NCBI GenBank assembly: GCA_965659285.1
Contig: CBFHWB010000011.1
Span: 1 to 39,645, forward strand
DNA: 39,645 nucleotides
DNA from: UBA8108 sp965659285
GTDB taxonomy: Bacteria; Planctomycetota; UBA8108
Reading direction: 5' to 3'
Shown: piece by piece, positions 31,410 through 39,645 of the stretch
How positions within the stretch are numbered: position 1 is the first letter of the stretch
Layout: every line of letters starts with the position of its first letter
Translations under genes and position numbers: made by a program
Notes under the pieces: model-generated
Databases searched by the model: none
The model's input: the letters and a program-made list of their open reading frames with translations, nothing else
What the model was told of the DNA's origin: nothing

Positions 31410-31598
31410 TCAGCTTTCGCCGCCACCGGCATCGTCACCGCCACCGGCATCGTCGCCGCCACCGGCATCGTCGCCGCCACCGGCATCGTCACCGCCACCG
31501 GCATCGTCGGCAGGAGCCTCAGCGGCTTCTTCGCCGTCGTCGGCAGGGCTCTCGTCGTTAGTCTCCGGGGCCAGATCCTCATTCTCGTCAAACCACAT
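31410..31598 (-). CDS. Small acidic protein with five DDAGGG repeats
   Basis: This 62-residue protein starts at ATG 31598, with GGAGAAGG 7 bases upstream. An upstream extension of the same frame to 31718 is possible but lacks a start signal. It begins MWFDENEDLA, runs through an acidic Ala/Glu stretch and ends in five copies of DDAGGG followed by ES. There is no signal peptide or membrane segment and no family I recognise. Translation is inferred from the ribosome-binding site and from the in-frame repeats. The next gene is also small and acidic, which fits a shared role. Confidence 0.55.
   Translation of the reverse strand: MWFDENEDLAPETNDESPADDGEEAAEAPADDAGGGDDAGGGDDAGGGDDAGGGDDAGGGES
31420..31509. 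repeat. Five 18-base tandem repeats (CCGCCACCGGCATCGTCR)
   Basis: Five units at 31420, 31438, 31456, 31474 and 31492 differ only in the last base (A or G). They are exactly in frame with the acidic protein and encode DDAGGG. This is a coding minisatellite, likely to vary in copy number between strains; there are no spacers. Confidence 0.95.
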
Positions 31599-31908
31599 AA
31601 GCGGGCCTTCTCCAAATAAAAGCGAAAAACGGAAATCCAGGCAGCGCCTGCTACGCAGCCCCAGCCTGATACGAAGAGGTATCCTAACGCTCGTTTGAGG
31701 GTTGTCCACCGTACACATCCCTGATTACAGACTTCTTTTCGTCGGCATCGGGGCTTGCCTGCGGGGTTTTTGTCGGCTTCGGGAAATCCATCCGGGTTGA
31801 GTTTGTCTCATCTGGTAGAATCGGAAGGCTGTCCCTGGTGACGCGGCCTGGATGGCCATCGTCGCGTCAGGCCTGTTTTTATCATCTTTCATTGGCGAGT
31901 ATTTACCG
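31599..31908. other. Divergent intergenic region between small acidic and TPR-like genes
   Basis: In these 310 bases I see no gene with a supported start. The left end holds the ribosome-binding site of the acidic protein. A -10-like TAGAAT occurs near 31817 without a good -35. Open frames on both strands have no family signal. Confidence 0.5.
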
Positions 31909-32862
31909 ATGCTGATCAAGCAATCCTGCCACATAGTTTCTCTCGTGCTGATCACGGTCGCCCTGATGTCATCGCTGAGCGACGATGCCGCAGCCCAGGT
32001 GGACGGAGCCAAGCCGGCAGCGAAAAGACCCCTTAACAGGAGCTCGCTCAACAAGTTCAAGGCGAGAGAGACCAAGCCCGCAACCAGCCCCGAAAAGACC
32101 GGGACGAAGCCCGCAGTCGATGGCGCGGTTCCGCGAAAAGCCCAGGAAGCCGCGCAGGCTCCGGGCATGGCCGGCTGGATACGACAGAATTGGAAGTGGG
32201 TGATTGGGCTTCCCCTTGGGGCCGCCGCCCTCGGTCTCAGTTGGTTTTTTCTTGCTGGAAAAAGGCGGAAGGAGGATGGCGTTGGAGCTCTCTTGAAGCC
32301 GATGGCTGCGGGCTCGGAGTCGGGAGATAAAGGTACGGAACGTTTTTCAAGCACCCGGATTCGTGCGGCCGATGTGGACTCCCGTCTTTCCGGCTCCCTG
32401 GATGGCGAGGAGGTTGAGACCGACCAGGACTATGCCCTTGTGGTTGAAGAGGGTGCTCTCAGCGCGACCGATCCGCAGGACGGCGGATCGCCTGAGGAGG
32501 TCATTGACGCTTATCTTCAGGGCGAAGATTTCGTCGCCGCCTATGAAACCTATGCGCGCCTTCTGGAGGAGGCCAGCTCAACCAGGCTGGACTCGGGTCT
32601 TGAGGAGAGACTGGGAGAGGGGCTGGTTGCTAACGGACAGGTGGAAAAGGCCGTTACGGTTTTGGAGCACCATATTGCGACACATCCCGCAGATGAGATT
32701 GAGGCGACCGCCTATTTCAATCTCGGCTACTCGCACTTTCATTCACGCCATCTCGAAAAAAGCCGGAAGTTCTTTGGTCTTTTCATCGAGGCCGAGGCGG
32801 ATGAAACACGTCGGGGGCGCGCCAGGGCAATTCTTGCGGCGATGGAGACTGATCAGGCGTGA
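31909..32862 (+). CDS. Membrane-anchored TPR-like protein of unknown function
   Basis: This protein has 317 residues from ATG 31909. It has an N-terminal signal or anchor segment (HIVSLVLITVALMSSL), a Lys/Pro-rich linker, a membrane helix (about 97-117, WVIGLPLGAAALGLSWFFLAG region), an acidic linker, and a C-terminal helical TPR-like domain (about 220-310). The TPR-like part has AYETYARLLEEAS, AVTVLEHHIATHPADE, AYFNLGYSHF and SRKFFGLFIEAE. The layout suggests a membrane protein that presents TPRs for protein binding. The family is not recognised. An upstream ATG at 31852 in the same frame is an alternative start. Confidence 0.7.
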   Translation: MLIKQSCHIVSLVLITVALMSSLSDDAAAQVDGAKPAAKRPLNRSSLNKFKARETKPATSPEKTGTKPAVDGAVPRKAQEAAQAPGMAGWIRQNWKWVIGLPLGAAALGLSWFFLAGKRRKEDGVGALLKPMAAGSESGDKGTERFSSTRIRAADVDSRLSGSLDGEEVETDQDYALVVEEGALSATDPQDGGSPEEVIDAYLQGEDFVAAYETYARLLEEASSTRLDSGLEERLGEGLVANGQVEKAVTVLEHHIATHPADEIEATAYFNLGYSHFHSRHLEKSRKFFGLFIEAEADETRRGRARAILAAMETDQA

Positions 32863-32886
32863 CAATGGAGGGTGCCTTCGGTCCCC

Positions 32887-33783
32887 TCAGGCATCCAACA
32901 GGTCGCCGGGGGAAGTTTCTTCTTCCTCGAGGTCGGCTAAAAACCGCCTTCCTTCTTCAAGGTCGCCTTCCAGGCTTAAGAGCGGGAGCTTGCTTATAGA
33001 GCTGGCGACCTGGTCCCAGGGCACAATGCCCTGCCCCGGGCTACAGGCCTCCCCCTCCGTAGTTTCGTCGGCAAGGGAGCCGCCCTGCAAGCGGTTGAGC
33101 AGGTCGGAGCCTGCTGCCGTAGCTGACCCGCCAATGGCGGGCACAGCCAGGAGTTCTGCGGGCAGTCGCCGGGTGTCCAGCCAGAGCCCCATTGGAGCGC
33201 CTTCGAATTCTTTCAGACAGACGAGGGTTTCGGGCATCATCGGGAGCTCGCCGGGGCGATTGCCCGGTGTCAGACAAATGGTTGTTGCATAGCGCTCCGC
33301 CTGCTCCAGGAGGAACGAAAGCAGCGCCAGGAGCGAATCCATTCGCGTGCGCAGCTCAACGCCTGCGGCTCGAAAGCTCAGCTGCTCCTGTTCTGGCGAG
33401 GCGGTCGGCTCCAGGTAGCTCCTCCCGAGTCCGGCGATGTCCAGGCTGGTCATGGGGATGAGGACCAGGGGGATTCCCATTTGGTCAACAGCCTCGAGGG
33501 TTTTCCGGGCCTGGGCAAGGTTCTCAGAACGCTCCGTTTTGTTTTCGGCGGCGGCGGAGAAGGGGGCACGCTCTCCGGGCCGCAGCGAACGAGGTGAGGG
33601 CAGAAAGAGTTCGATCGCTTTGACCGAGTCTTTAGGCAGCCATTCCCGCAAGGCGTTCCAGGCCTGATGCTGTACCGGAGATCTCAGCACGATGCCGTCG
33701 AAGCCGGCATCGAGGATTGCGGCCGCGCCCTGTTGGGCCGCGGCAGGCGTAGAGGCGCTCAGGCTGGCGGCGTAGCTCGTCAT
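32887..33783 (-). CDS. Xylose-isomerase-like TIM barrel protein
   Basis: The 298-residue soluble protein has the strand order of sugar phosphate isomerase/AP-endonuclease-2-like barrels. GFDGIVLRS is near the start, then VDQMGIPLVLIPM, TICLTPGNRPGELP, APMGLWLDTRRLP and, near the end, GQGIVPWDQVASSISKLP and LLSLEGD. The GxGxxPW segment before a helix is typical of the family. The exact metal ligands were not assigned and the substrate is unknown. The gene is read divergently from acs (119 bases apart) and converges on the TPR-like gene with 24 bases between stops. Confidence 0.6.
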   Translation of the reverse strand: MTSYAASLSASTPAAAQQGAAAILDAGFDGIVLRSPVQHQAWNALREWLPKDSVKAIELFLPSPRSLRPGERAPFSAAAENKTERSENLAQARKTLEAVDQMGIPLVLIPMTSLDIAGLGRSYLEPTASPEQEQLSFRAAGVELRTRMDSLLALLSFLLEQAERYATTICLTPGNRPGELPMMPETLVCLKEFEGAPMGLWLDTRRLPAELLAVPAIGGSATAAGSDLLNRLQGGSLADETTEGEACSPGQGIVPWDQVASSISKLPLLSLEGDLEEGRRFLADLEEEETSPGDLLDA

Positions 33784-33902
33784 CTCGGTCGGAGTTTAGC
33801 ATATTCGACGCCGCGCCAGGCCCCCGGCTCTCCCATCCGAGAAGGAAAATGGGTTATATTCTGTGACCGCCGAATAAATGCACAATCCCGGGAGAGACGA
33901 AA

Positions 33903-35849
33903 ATGTCTGAAGGACAGGACGCCAGATACTCGCCGCCATCGGCATTCAGTGAACGGTCTCACATAGGCAGCTTTGAGCAATACAGCCAGGAGTACCAGCG
34001 GAGCATCGAAGATCCCGAGGCCTTCTGGGCCGAGAAAGCCGCACGCCTCGATTGGATCCGGCCCTGGGACAAGGTCTATGAGTGGGACTTTGAAGAGCCT
34101 TCGGTTCGGTGGTTTGAAGGAGGCCAGCTCAATGCGTCTGTTAACTGTCTGGATCGGCATATTGAAGCGGGCCGGGGAGATGACACAGCCATTATCTGGG
34201 AGGGCAACGACCCCTCCGACTCAAAGAGCCTGAGCTACAGGGAGCTCCATGCCGAGGTTTGCCGATTTGCTTCAGGCTTACGCTCCCTTGGCGTTCAGAA
34301 GGGCGACCGAGTGTGCATCTATCTTCCCATGGTCATCGAGCTTGCTGTTTCGGTGCTGGCCTGCGCCCGCATTGGAGCGGTTCACAGCGTTGTCTTCGGC
34401 GGCTTCAGCGCGGATTCGCTGCGGACCAGGATCCTTGATTCATCGTGCAGCATCGTGGTTACCGCGAATGAAGGCCTCCGCGGCCCCAAGACGATTCCGC
34501 TGAAGGCCATCGCAGATGAAGCCGTTGAAGGCCTTGAATGCGTTCGCAATTGCGTTGTTCTGCGGCGCACTTCGGGCGAGGTCGATATGGCGGAGGGAAG
34601 GGATCTCTGGTGGCACGACCTTGTTGCCGACCAGGCCGACAGCTGTGAGCCGGAGGTCATGGAGGCCGAGGATCCCTTGTTCATACTTTATACTTCCGGC
34701 AGCACCGGGCAGCCCAAGGGGGTTCTCCACACCACTGCAGGCTATCTGCTCTATACGTCGATCACCCACGAGCTCGTATTTGACTATCACCCGGGAGACG
34801 TCTACTGGTGCACCGCGGATATAGGGTGGATCACCGGGCATAGCTATATCGTCTACGGCCCGCTGGCCAATGGGGCGACCACCCTCATGTTCGAGGGGGT
34901 GCCGAATTATCCCGATCATGGACGTTTCTGGGATGTGGTTGAAAAGTACGACGTAAATATTTTCTATACCGCCCCCACCGCCATTCGCGCTCTGATGCGG
35001 GAAGGCACCGGCTGGACTGATTCCCACAAGATGCCATCTCTTCGTCTTCTTGGAACGGTTGGCGAGCCGATTAACCCCGAGGCCTGGCGCTGGTATCACG
35101 AAAATGTTGGCAAGGGACGCTGTCCGATTGTTGACACCTGGTGGCAAACGGAGACCGGGGGCATTCTCATTACTCCCCTGCCCGGAGCCATCGATGCGAA
35201 GCCGGGGTCGGCCACCCTGCCGTTCTTCGGTGTTCAGCCCGTTCTGGTCGATGATGAGGGAAAAGAGCTCGAAGGGGCGGCCAGCGGCAACTTATGCATC
35301 CGTCATCCATGGCCATCGATGATGCGTACGGTTTATGGTGACCATGAACGCTTCAAGGCCACCTATTTTGCCCAGTTCCCGGGCAAGTATTTCACCGGGG
35401 ATGGCTGCCGAAGAGATGAAGACGGCTATTACTGGATCACCGGCCGGGTCGATGATGTCATCATCGTCTCGGGCCACAACATGGGGACTGCCGAGATAGA
35501 AAGTGCCCTGGTGGCCCACTCGACGGTTGCAGAAGCGGCGGTCGTCGGCATGCCGCACGAGATCAAGGGCCAGGGAATCTATGCTTTTGTAACCCTTACA
35601 GGCGACGTCGAAGGGAGCGAAGAGCTCAAAGGGGAGTTGGTGAGTCACGTTCGTGAGCAGATTGGCCCCATCGCGACTCCTGACAGGATCCAATTCGCTC
35701 CCGGCCTGCCGAAGACTCGCAGCGGCAAGATCATGAGGCGTATCCTGCGGAAGATCGGCCAGGGCGAGACAGATGACCTTGGAGACACGACCACGCTGGC
35801 AGACCCAGGCGTTCTCGACAACCTCCTGGAGGGGGCGAGGGCTCCCTAG
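33903..35849 (+). CDS. acs: Acetyl-CoA synthetase
   Basis: The enzyme activates acetate to acetyl-CoA through acetyl-AMP. At 648 residues it is full length. The ATP motif YTSGSTGQPKG (263-273), the TWWQTETGG motif and the adenylate-forming C-terminal part are all present. The catalytic Lys in TRSGKIMRR is residue 609, the position regulated by acetylation in other bacteria. A GGGAGAG ribosome-binding site precedes the ATG by 6 bases. It is read divergently from the TIM-barrel gene, with -10-like TATATT near 33856 and no clear -35. It lets the cell use acetate from degraded polymers. No adjacent acetylase or deacetylase gene was seen. Confidence 0.96.
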   Translation: MSEGQDARYSPPSAFSERSHIGSFEQYSQEYQRSIEDPEAFWAEKAARLDWIRPWDKVYEWDFEEPSVRWFEGGQLNASVNCLDRHIEAGRGDDTAIIWEGNDPSDSKSLSYRELHAEVCRFASGLRSLGVQKGDRVCIYLPMVIELAVSVLACARIGAVHSVVFGGFSADSLRTRILDSSCSIVVTANEGLRGPKTIPLKAIADEAVEGLECVRNCVVLRRTSGEVDMAEGRDLWWHDLVADQADSCEPEVMEAEDPLFILYTSGSTGQPKGVLHTTAGYLLYTSITHELVFDYHPGDVYWCTADIGWITGHSYIVYGPLANGATTLMFEGVPNYPDHGRFWDVVEKYDVNIFYTAPTAIRALMREGTGWTDSHKMPSLRLLGTVGEPINPEAWRWYHENVGKGRCPIVDTWWQTETGGILITPLPGAIDAKPGSATLPFFGVQPVLVDDEGKELEGAASGNLCIRHPWPSMMRTVYGDHERFKATYFAQFPGKYFTGDGCRRDEDGYYWITGRVDDVIIVSGHNMGTAEIESALVAHSTVAEAAVVGMPHEIKGQGIYAFVTLTGDVEGSEELKGELVSHVREQIGPIATPDRIQFAPGLPKTRSGKIMRRILRKIGQGETDDLGDTTTLADPGVLDNLLEGARAP

Positions 35850-35982
35850 GGCCCTATTTCCTTGCCAATCCTGCCGAGGCCCCTACAATTCCTGCGGTGG
35901 ATTATAGGAATTCACCGGGCCGCGTTTTTTTGGCTGCGGCCTCGGAAGTGAAGATGCCAGTAGGCTTTGCCGGAAATACGGT

Positions 35983-36489
35983 ATGTCGGCAGAAAACGTT
36001 CATTTAGTCGTCTGCGATGTGGACGGAACCCTGACGGACGGAGTTATCGGAATTAACGACCGCGGAGAAGAATATAAGAACTTCTCGGTTGTTGACGGCA
36101 TGGGTATCCGCTTGCTGATGGACGCAGGTATCGAGGTCGCGCTTTTGTCGGCCCGCAGTTGTCCAGCCGTAGACCATCGAGCTCGCGGACTCGGGATCAG
36201 GCTTTGTCTGACCGGGGTCAGCCGGAAGAAGCAACATCTTAAAGACCTGATTCGAGGGCAGAACCTGGAGCCGGAGCAGGTCTGCTACATTGGAGATGAT
36301 GTTAATGATCTGCCCTGTCTTCGCATGGCAGGCTTCCCGGTAGCGGTGGCAAACGCTCATGCGGAGGTCAGGAAACAGGCGGCTTATGTGACCAGCGCAG
36401 TTGGCGGCCAGGGGGCCGTTCGCGAGGTGGCGGAGCTGGTTCTTGAGGCTCGGGGGCTATTGAAGTCAGCTTTGGAGAAATTCTCGTGA
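35983..36489 (+). CDS. kdsC: 3-deoxy-D-manno-octulosonate 8-phosphate phosphatase (KdsC type)
   Basis: KdsC removes phosphate from KDO-8-phosphate in the synthesis of the LPS core sugar KDO. The 168-residue HAD protein is the small capless type: D12 and D14 in CDVDGTLTDG (11-20), the SAR motif near LLSARSC and a final IGDDVNDLP. Its length is normal. The start has only a weak ribosome-binding site (GGAAA). It overlaps the next gene (GTG within the kdsC stop region, GTGA), so the two are coupled. In E. coli kdsC also precedes lptC. The neighbour supports a KdsC role over other small HAD phosphatases. Confidence 0.88.
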   Translation: MSAENVHLVVCDVDGTLTDGVIGINDRGEEYKNFSVVDGMGIRLLMDAGIEVALLSARSCPAVDHRARGLGIRLCLTGVSRKKQHLKDLIRGQNLEPEQVCYIGDDVNDLPCLRMAGFPVAVANAHAEVRKQAAYVTSAVGGQGAVREVAELVLEARGLLKSALEKFS

Positions 36490-39400
36490 AAGCAGCGGCA
36501 TTTTTCAGCGCAGTCTTTTTGACCATGCTGGGCCTTTTTATTGTGGCTACAGGGGAGTTTAAGCACTGGTTCGGAGCCTCAGCCACAGATCGCGGCGGGC
36601 CCAGGGTCAGCCACAACGTCAACGAAGACGAGAGCGAGAAGAACTATCTCGATTTCGATTTCTGGAACGTCAAACTGGGCCGCCGCAATTTCACCTTGCG
36701 CGCCGAATTGCCGAGGGGAGATCTCAGAGATGGGGCCAGAATCGATGAACTGGACAGCCTCAAGTTGAAGAATGGGGCCATCGAAATCCCAATCTATGAC
36801 GGAGACGGGACCGCCCCCGCGCAGAGAGAGGACCAGAAGCCCAGGGGGTTGCTGCTGGAGTTCGAAAGCGCCGTCTATCAACGAACAGGCGGCCTGGTGA
36901 AGGGCAGCGGGCTGATTACGGTCACTCTTTACAATGGCCGCGGGACAACGAATGAAGGCACGACCTTCCATTTTGAGGAGCTGCTGTTCAAGAACGAAAC
37001 GCAGGCCCAGGAGAAGACCCGCTTCATTCTTGAGTCGAAGAAGCCGGTGTCGATCGTTAATCCGTACCTGGAGGTTTACAGCCCGGCGGGCCTTGCGGGC
37101 CATTCCGGCTCATCCGGGATGGAGGTCTTGCGTTTCAAGGCGCCGGTTTATACCTACCTGGATCCGGATGTGGGGGGCGGGTTGACCCTTTCGGAGGCCG
37201 GCGAGCAGCCTCCACCCGACCGGGATGACAAGGTGGTCGTCACCTGCGAGGGCGGCCTGGAACTTGATTTCACCCACTCGGGGCCCGAGACGGACCGGGA
37301 GACGACCTTTATTACCTTTAATAAAAACGTTCTGATTTTTCAGGGGGTTCGTCCGGAAGCTCCTGGGGGGGCTCCTGTGGTGGGCAATACGAGATTCGAA
37401 TGCCAGAAGCTCGAGCTTGAGATTGATGACCGGAGAAAAAAACCTTCGCCTCGCCGAGCCCTTGCGACCTGGGAGGGCGGCAGGGTTCAAGCGCGCATCG
37501 CGCGCGACTCGCGAACCTATCTTCTTGATGGAGACAAGCTTGAATGGGTCAATGTTTCGGGGGCGGATGCCAGCGAATCGAGCGGCAGAACTTTTGAGGG
37601 CGTCTTGACTGGACGCCCCACCCTTCAGGGGCCGGACGTTGATTTTGTTGCCGAGAGGGCCATCATGCGTCCTCACAGCGAGCGGCTTTTTCTGCAGGAG
37701 GTCTCCGGCTCGTTCAAGATGGCGGGAAAAGAAGAGCGTCGCAGCCAGGCGCGATTGCGAGCGGAGCAATATGTCAATCCGCCAGGAGGCGACTCCGGCG
37801 ACGCCGAGGTTCCGGTCGGCGCAAAGCGGCCGACAGGCCGCGATGAGCTGGACCGGCTTGATTTTGACGCAGACGAGGTAGAGGTTGCTTTTAACGGGCT
37901 TGAAGAAAAAGGCGGGGAGAAGAACGCCCTGACCTATTTTATTGCTCGAAGCAATCATCCTCGCGGGGTTGTTTTGCGGAGCAAGGGCTGGCGGCGCAAT
38001 GCGCAGCCAGGCGAAGCCGAGCAGGCCGGGCCGCGGTCGTTTCAGGCGAACGGAAAGACTCTTACCTATCGTGCTGAGCAGCAGCAGGCCACCCTGGAGG
38101 GGCTCGAAAAGGAGTTCCCGCGTCTTTCCCAGGGTGAAAGCTGGATTGAGGCGAGAAAAATCAACCTCATTGTGGATGGAGGCCCTGAGGGCGCCTGGTT
38201 TGAAGGGTCGGTCAGCGCCAAGATCAACCTGGACGATCTCCGGCCGGCCGCAACCGAAGAGCGCGGCAAAAAACAGCCCGGGGATGGAGAGGCTCAGTTT
38301 GTCGAGATTCAGTCCGATTACCTCGGTTTGCTGTTTGAGGGCGGCAAGGCTCTCAAGAAGGCGCTTGCCCGCGGCGATGGAACTCGCCCAGTCAGGCTGA
38401 CAACGCGCTCTAAAGGGCTGTATCGATTTTCCGCTCCGGAAGTCCAGCTTCTTGCCCGGCAGAAGGCTTTTGAGCTGATCGGGACCAAGGAGCAGAGAGC
38501 CCAGCTGGAAAAAAAAGGCGGGGTTGTCTTGGCGGGCAAGATTCGTTTTGAGCAGGAGTCCCGGCAGTGCACCTTGACGGATGCCGTAGAGGTGCGGCTT
38601 TACAGGGGAGAAGAGATCACCAGTCGCCCGGATCTGCTGATCCAGGCGGCCCGAGCCGATGTTGAATTTGCAGAAAGCGTAGAAGGTGAGGCTTCAGCGG
38701 AAAAGGCCGGGTCTGGGGTGCTGAGGGACTTGCGGTCGGTCAGGTCGCTGACAGCGCACTCTGCCGAAGGAAGCCCGCTGATGGTTAGCGGCAAGAGCTT
38801 TGAGATGCGCGGCGAGAAGGCCTCCTGGTCTTCTTCTGTACGGCAGCTGCGCTTTTTCGGGGACACGCCGCAGTCGATGCATCTCGACCACGAAGAACTG
38901 CAGGGGCCTGTGCGCGCACGGGAGATTATTTACGACGAAAAGAGCCAGAGCGTCACCTTGCGTTCCGAGGTCAAGGGCGAGCTCGCCCAGGGCGCCTATC
39001 GGGAAGAGCCCGATGGGGCCGGAGGGGCGCGTCCCGGGCAGAAGATGCTCTGGGAATTTGAGACGAACGAACTGGAGGTTCATCTCGCCAAGAATAAGGC
39101 CGGGGAGCTTCACCTCTCCAGGATCAAGGCGAAGGACAAGATCCTGCTCTATAACAGAGCCCTCGCCATCCTGTTGCGCGGCGACGACTTTCTCTACGAG
39201 CGAGAGCAGAACAAGGTGAAGATTTTTTCCCAGGATGGTCGCCGGCAGACGCTGCAGCACTTCAAGGACGGCTTCGAGGCGGTGGGAGCACTCGGCGGCG
39301 AGGCGGCTCGCGAGAAGCCCAAGGCGGAGCGTGTAGACACGATCGATGCGCAGGAAATAGAGGCCTATCTGTATGAGGCTCCGGCAGAGGCCGCAGGCGG

Positions 39401-39645
39401 TCCGTTGCGGCGAATGGTACTCGTCAGCTTCAGGAGAAACGTTATGGCGAACTTCCATGTGGACGGGAAGTCTGAGCCGCAGGCGCTGCCCGGCACGCTT
39501 TCGGGTCAGCATTGGCAGGTCGTTGCCCAGAGGCTGGCATTGCATGTGAACCCCTCGGCCGGCCCCGCAGTTGACCAGCGCCTCCCCTGGGCCACCGCCT
39601 CAAACATTATCGGAACAGACCGCCTCGGGGGTAATGTAACGATCA
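36486..39645 (+). CDS. Very large LptC/LptA-like (OstA-type) envelope protein, truncated by window edge
   Basis: The frame is open from a GTG at 36486 to the end of the window without a stop, at least 1053 residues, and the protein is incomplete. The GTG overlaps the kdsC stop as GTGA. The N terminus is one membrane anchor (FFSAVFLTMLGLFIVATG, about 6-23). The first part has strand-rich segments (LITVTLYNGRGTTNEG, then VSIVNPYLEVYSPAG) like LptC, the periplasmic LPS-bridge protein. Later parts repeat similar strand-rich segments, and the last 100 residues (GTLSGQHWQVVAQRLALHV, then GTDRLGGNVTI) resemble LptA/OstA. LptC is normally about 190 residues. I infer an LPS transport role from the gene order and this resemblance. 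The exact number of repeats cannot be fixed by eye. Confidence 0.75.
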   Translation, partial: MKAAAFFSAVFLTMLGLFIVATGEFKHWFGASATDRGGPRVSHNVNEDESEKNYLDFDFWNVKLGRRNFTLRAELPRGDLRDGARIDELDSLKLKNGAIEIPIYDGDGTAPAQREDQKPRGLLLEFESAVYQRTGGLVKGSGLITVTLYNGRGTTNEGTTFHFEELLFKNETQAQEKTRFILESKKPVSIVNPYLEVYSPAGLAGHSGSSGMEVLRFKAPVYTYLDPDVGGGLTLSEAGEQPPPDRDDKVVVTCEGGLELDFTHSGPETDRETTFITFNKNVLIFQGVRPEAPGGAPVVGNTRFECQKLELEIDDRRKKPSPRRALATWEGGRVQARIARDSRTYLLDGDKLEWVNVSGADASESSGRTFEGVLTGRPTLQGPDVDFVAERAIMRPHSERLFLQEVSGSFKMAGKEERRSQARLRAEQYVNPPGGDSGDAEVPVGAKRPTGRDELDRLDFDADEVEVAFNGLEEKGGEKNALTYFIARSNHPRGVVLRSKGWRRNAQPGEAEQAGPRSFQANGKTLTYRAEQQQATLEGLEKEFPRLSQGESWIEARKINLIVDGGPEGAWFEGSVSAKINLDDLRPAATEERGKKQPGDGEAQFVEIQSDYLGLLFEGGKALKKALARGDGTRPVRLTTRSKGLYRFSAPEVQLLARQKAFELIGTKEQRAQLEKKGGVVLAGKIRFEQESRQCTLTDAVEVRLYRGEEITSRPDLLIQAARADVEFAESVEGEASAEKAGSGVLRDLRSVRSLTAHSAEGSPLMVSGKSFEMRGEKASWSSSVRQLRFFGDTPQSMHLDHEELQGPVRAREIIYDEKSQSVTLRSEVKGELAQGAYREEPDGAGGARPGQKMLWEFETNELEVHLAKNKAGELHLSRIKAKDKILLYNRALAILLRGDDFLYEREQNKVKIFSQDGRRQTLQHFKDGFEAVGALGGEAAREKPKAERVDTIDAQEIEAYLYEAPAEAAGGPLRRMVLVSFRRNVMANFHVDGKSEPQALPGTLSGQHWQVVAQRLALHVNPSAGPAVDQRLPWATASNIIGTDRLGGNVTI

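Noticed and set aside
31420..31509. CRISPR-like array in the 18-base repeats
   Set aside because: Units are short, directly adjacent, lack spacers and are in frame; it is a coding tandem repeat.
31725..32354. A minus-strand frame opposite the TPR-like gene
   Set aside because: No signal, motif or ribosome-binding site; the plus-strand gene has an anchor and a helical repeat domain.
1..39645. tRNA genes, IS elements or phage genes
   Set aside because: I looked for T-arm-type GGTTCGA contexts with flanking stems and for transposase or integrase motifs and found none that hold up.

Overview
The window is GC-rich, gene-dense bacterial DNA. It looks like an uncultured, probably aquatic, member of the Planctomycetota. 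This assignment is an inference. It rests on two secreted proteins carrying the dockerin-like paired EF-hand tag (FVRGDSN.DG.VN) that is common in that phylum, on CDNGxDDDRDGxxDC repeats and a malectin-like domain, on two sulfatases, and on a ceramidase-like secreted protein. A KdsC/LptC-type locus shows a Gram-negative, LPS-related envelope. No tRNA, rRNA, IS element, phage gene or CRISPR array was found.

Layout. 1-4.8 kb (minus strand): the start of a sulfatase, then an apparent operon of two M16 peptidase-family proteins, an arylamine N-acetyltransferase and a DUF4416 protein. 4.9-9.5 kb: a 1531-residue secreted multidomain protein followed by a clear intrinsic terminator. 10-15 kb (plus): a compact housekeeping run, glyQS-scpA-fmt-rsmB, with 4-base overlaps between the last three. 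15-18.9 kb: an old-yellow-enzyme-type flavin oxidoreductase (minus), an SDR oxidoreductase and an RluA-type pseudouridine synthase (plus), and an M50-like membrane metalloprotease (minus). 19.4-22.3 kb: a complete sulfatase (plus), then maf and a protein with a degenerate J-domain (minus). 22.5-27.3 kb (plus): a ceramidase-like secreted protein and a secreted protein with an N-terminal dockerin-like tag. 27.3-31.6 kb (minus): an S41 protease with PDZ domains, a glycerol-1-phosphate-dehydrogenase-like enzyme, a DUF456 membrane protein and two small acidic proteins, one with five DDAGGG repeats. 31.9-39.6 kb: a membrane-anchored TPR-like protein, a TIM-barrel protein (minus), acetyl-CoA synthetase, kdsC, and an unusually large LptC/LptA-like protein that runs off the window.

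How the genes fit together. The glyQS-rsmB block serves translation and chromosome segregation. The kdsC/LptC-like pair makes and exports lipopolysaccharide. The two M16 proteins appear to share one split active site: the first keeps the zinc motif and the second keeps the Arg/Tyr pair. The sulfatases, the ceramidase-like protein and the two tagged proteins form an exported set for handling polysaccharides, lipids or surface attachment. Convergent genes end almost on top of each other (two pairs share interlocked stop codons), so few intrinsic terminators are present.

The most unusual items are the >1053-residue LptC/OstA-like protein, the complementary M16 pair, the secreted protein whose apparent lipid-binding-like domain is interrupted by a galactose-binding-like module, the small acidic repeat protein, and the cysteine-rich tail on Maf. 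No obviously new defence or mobile system was seen.
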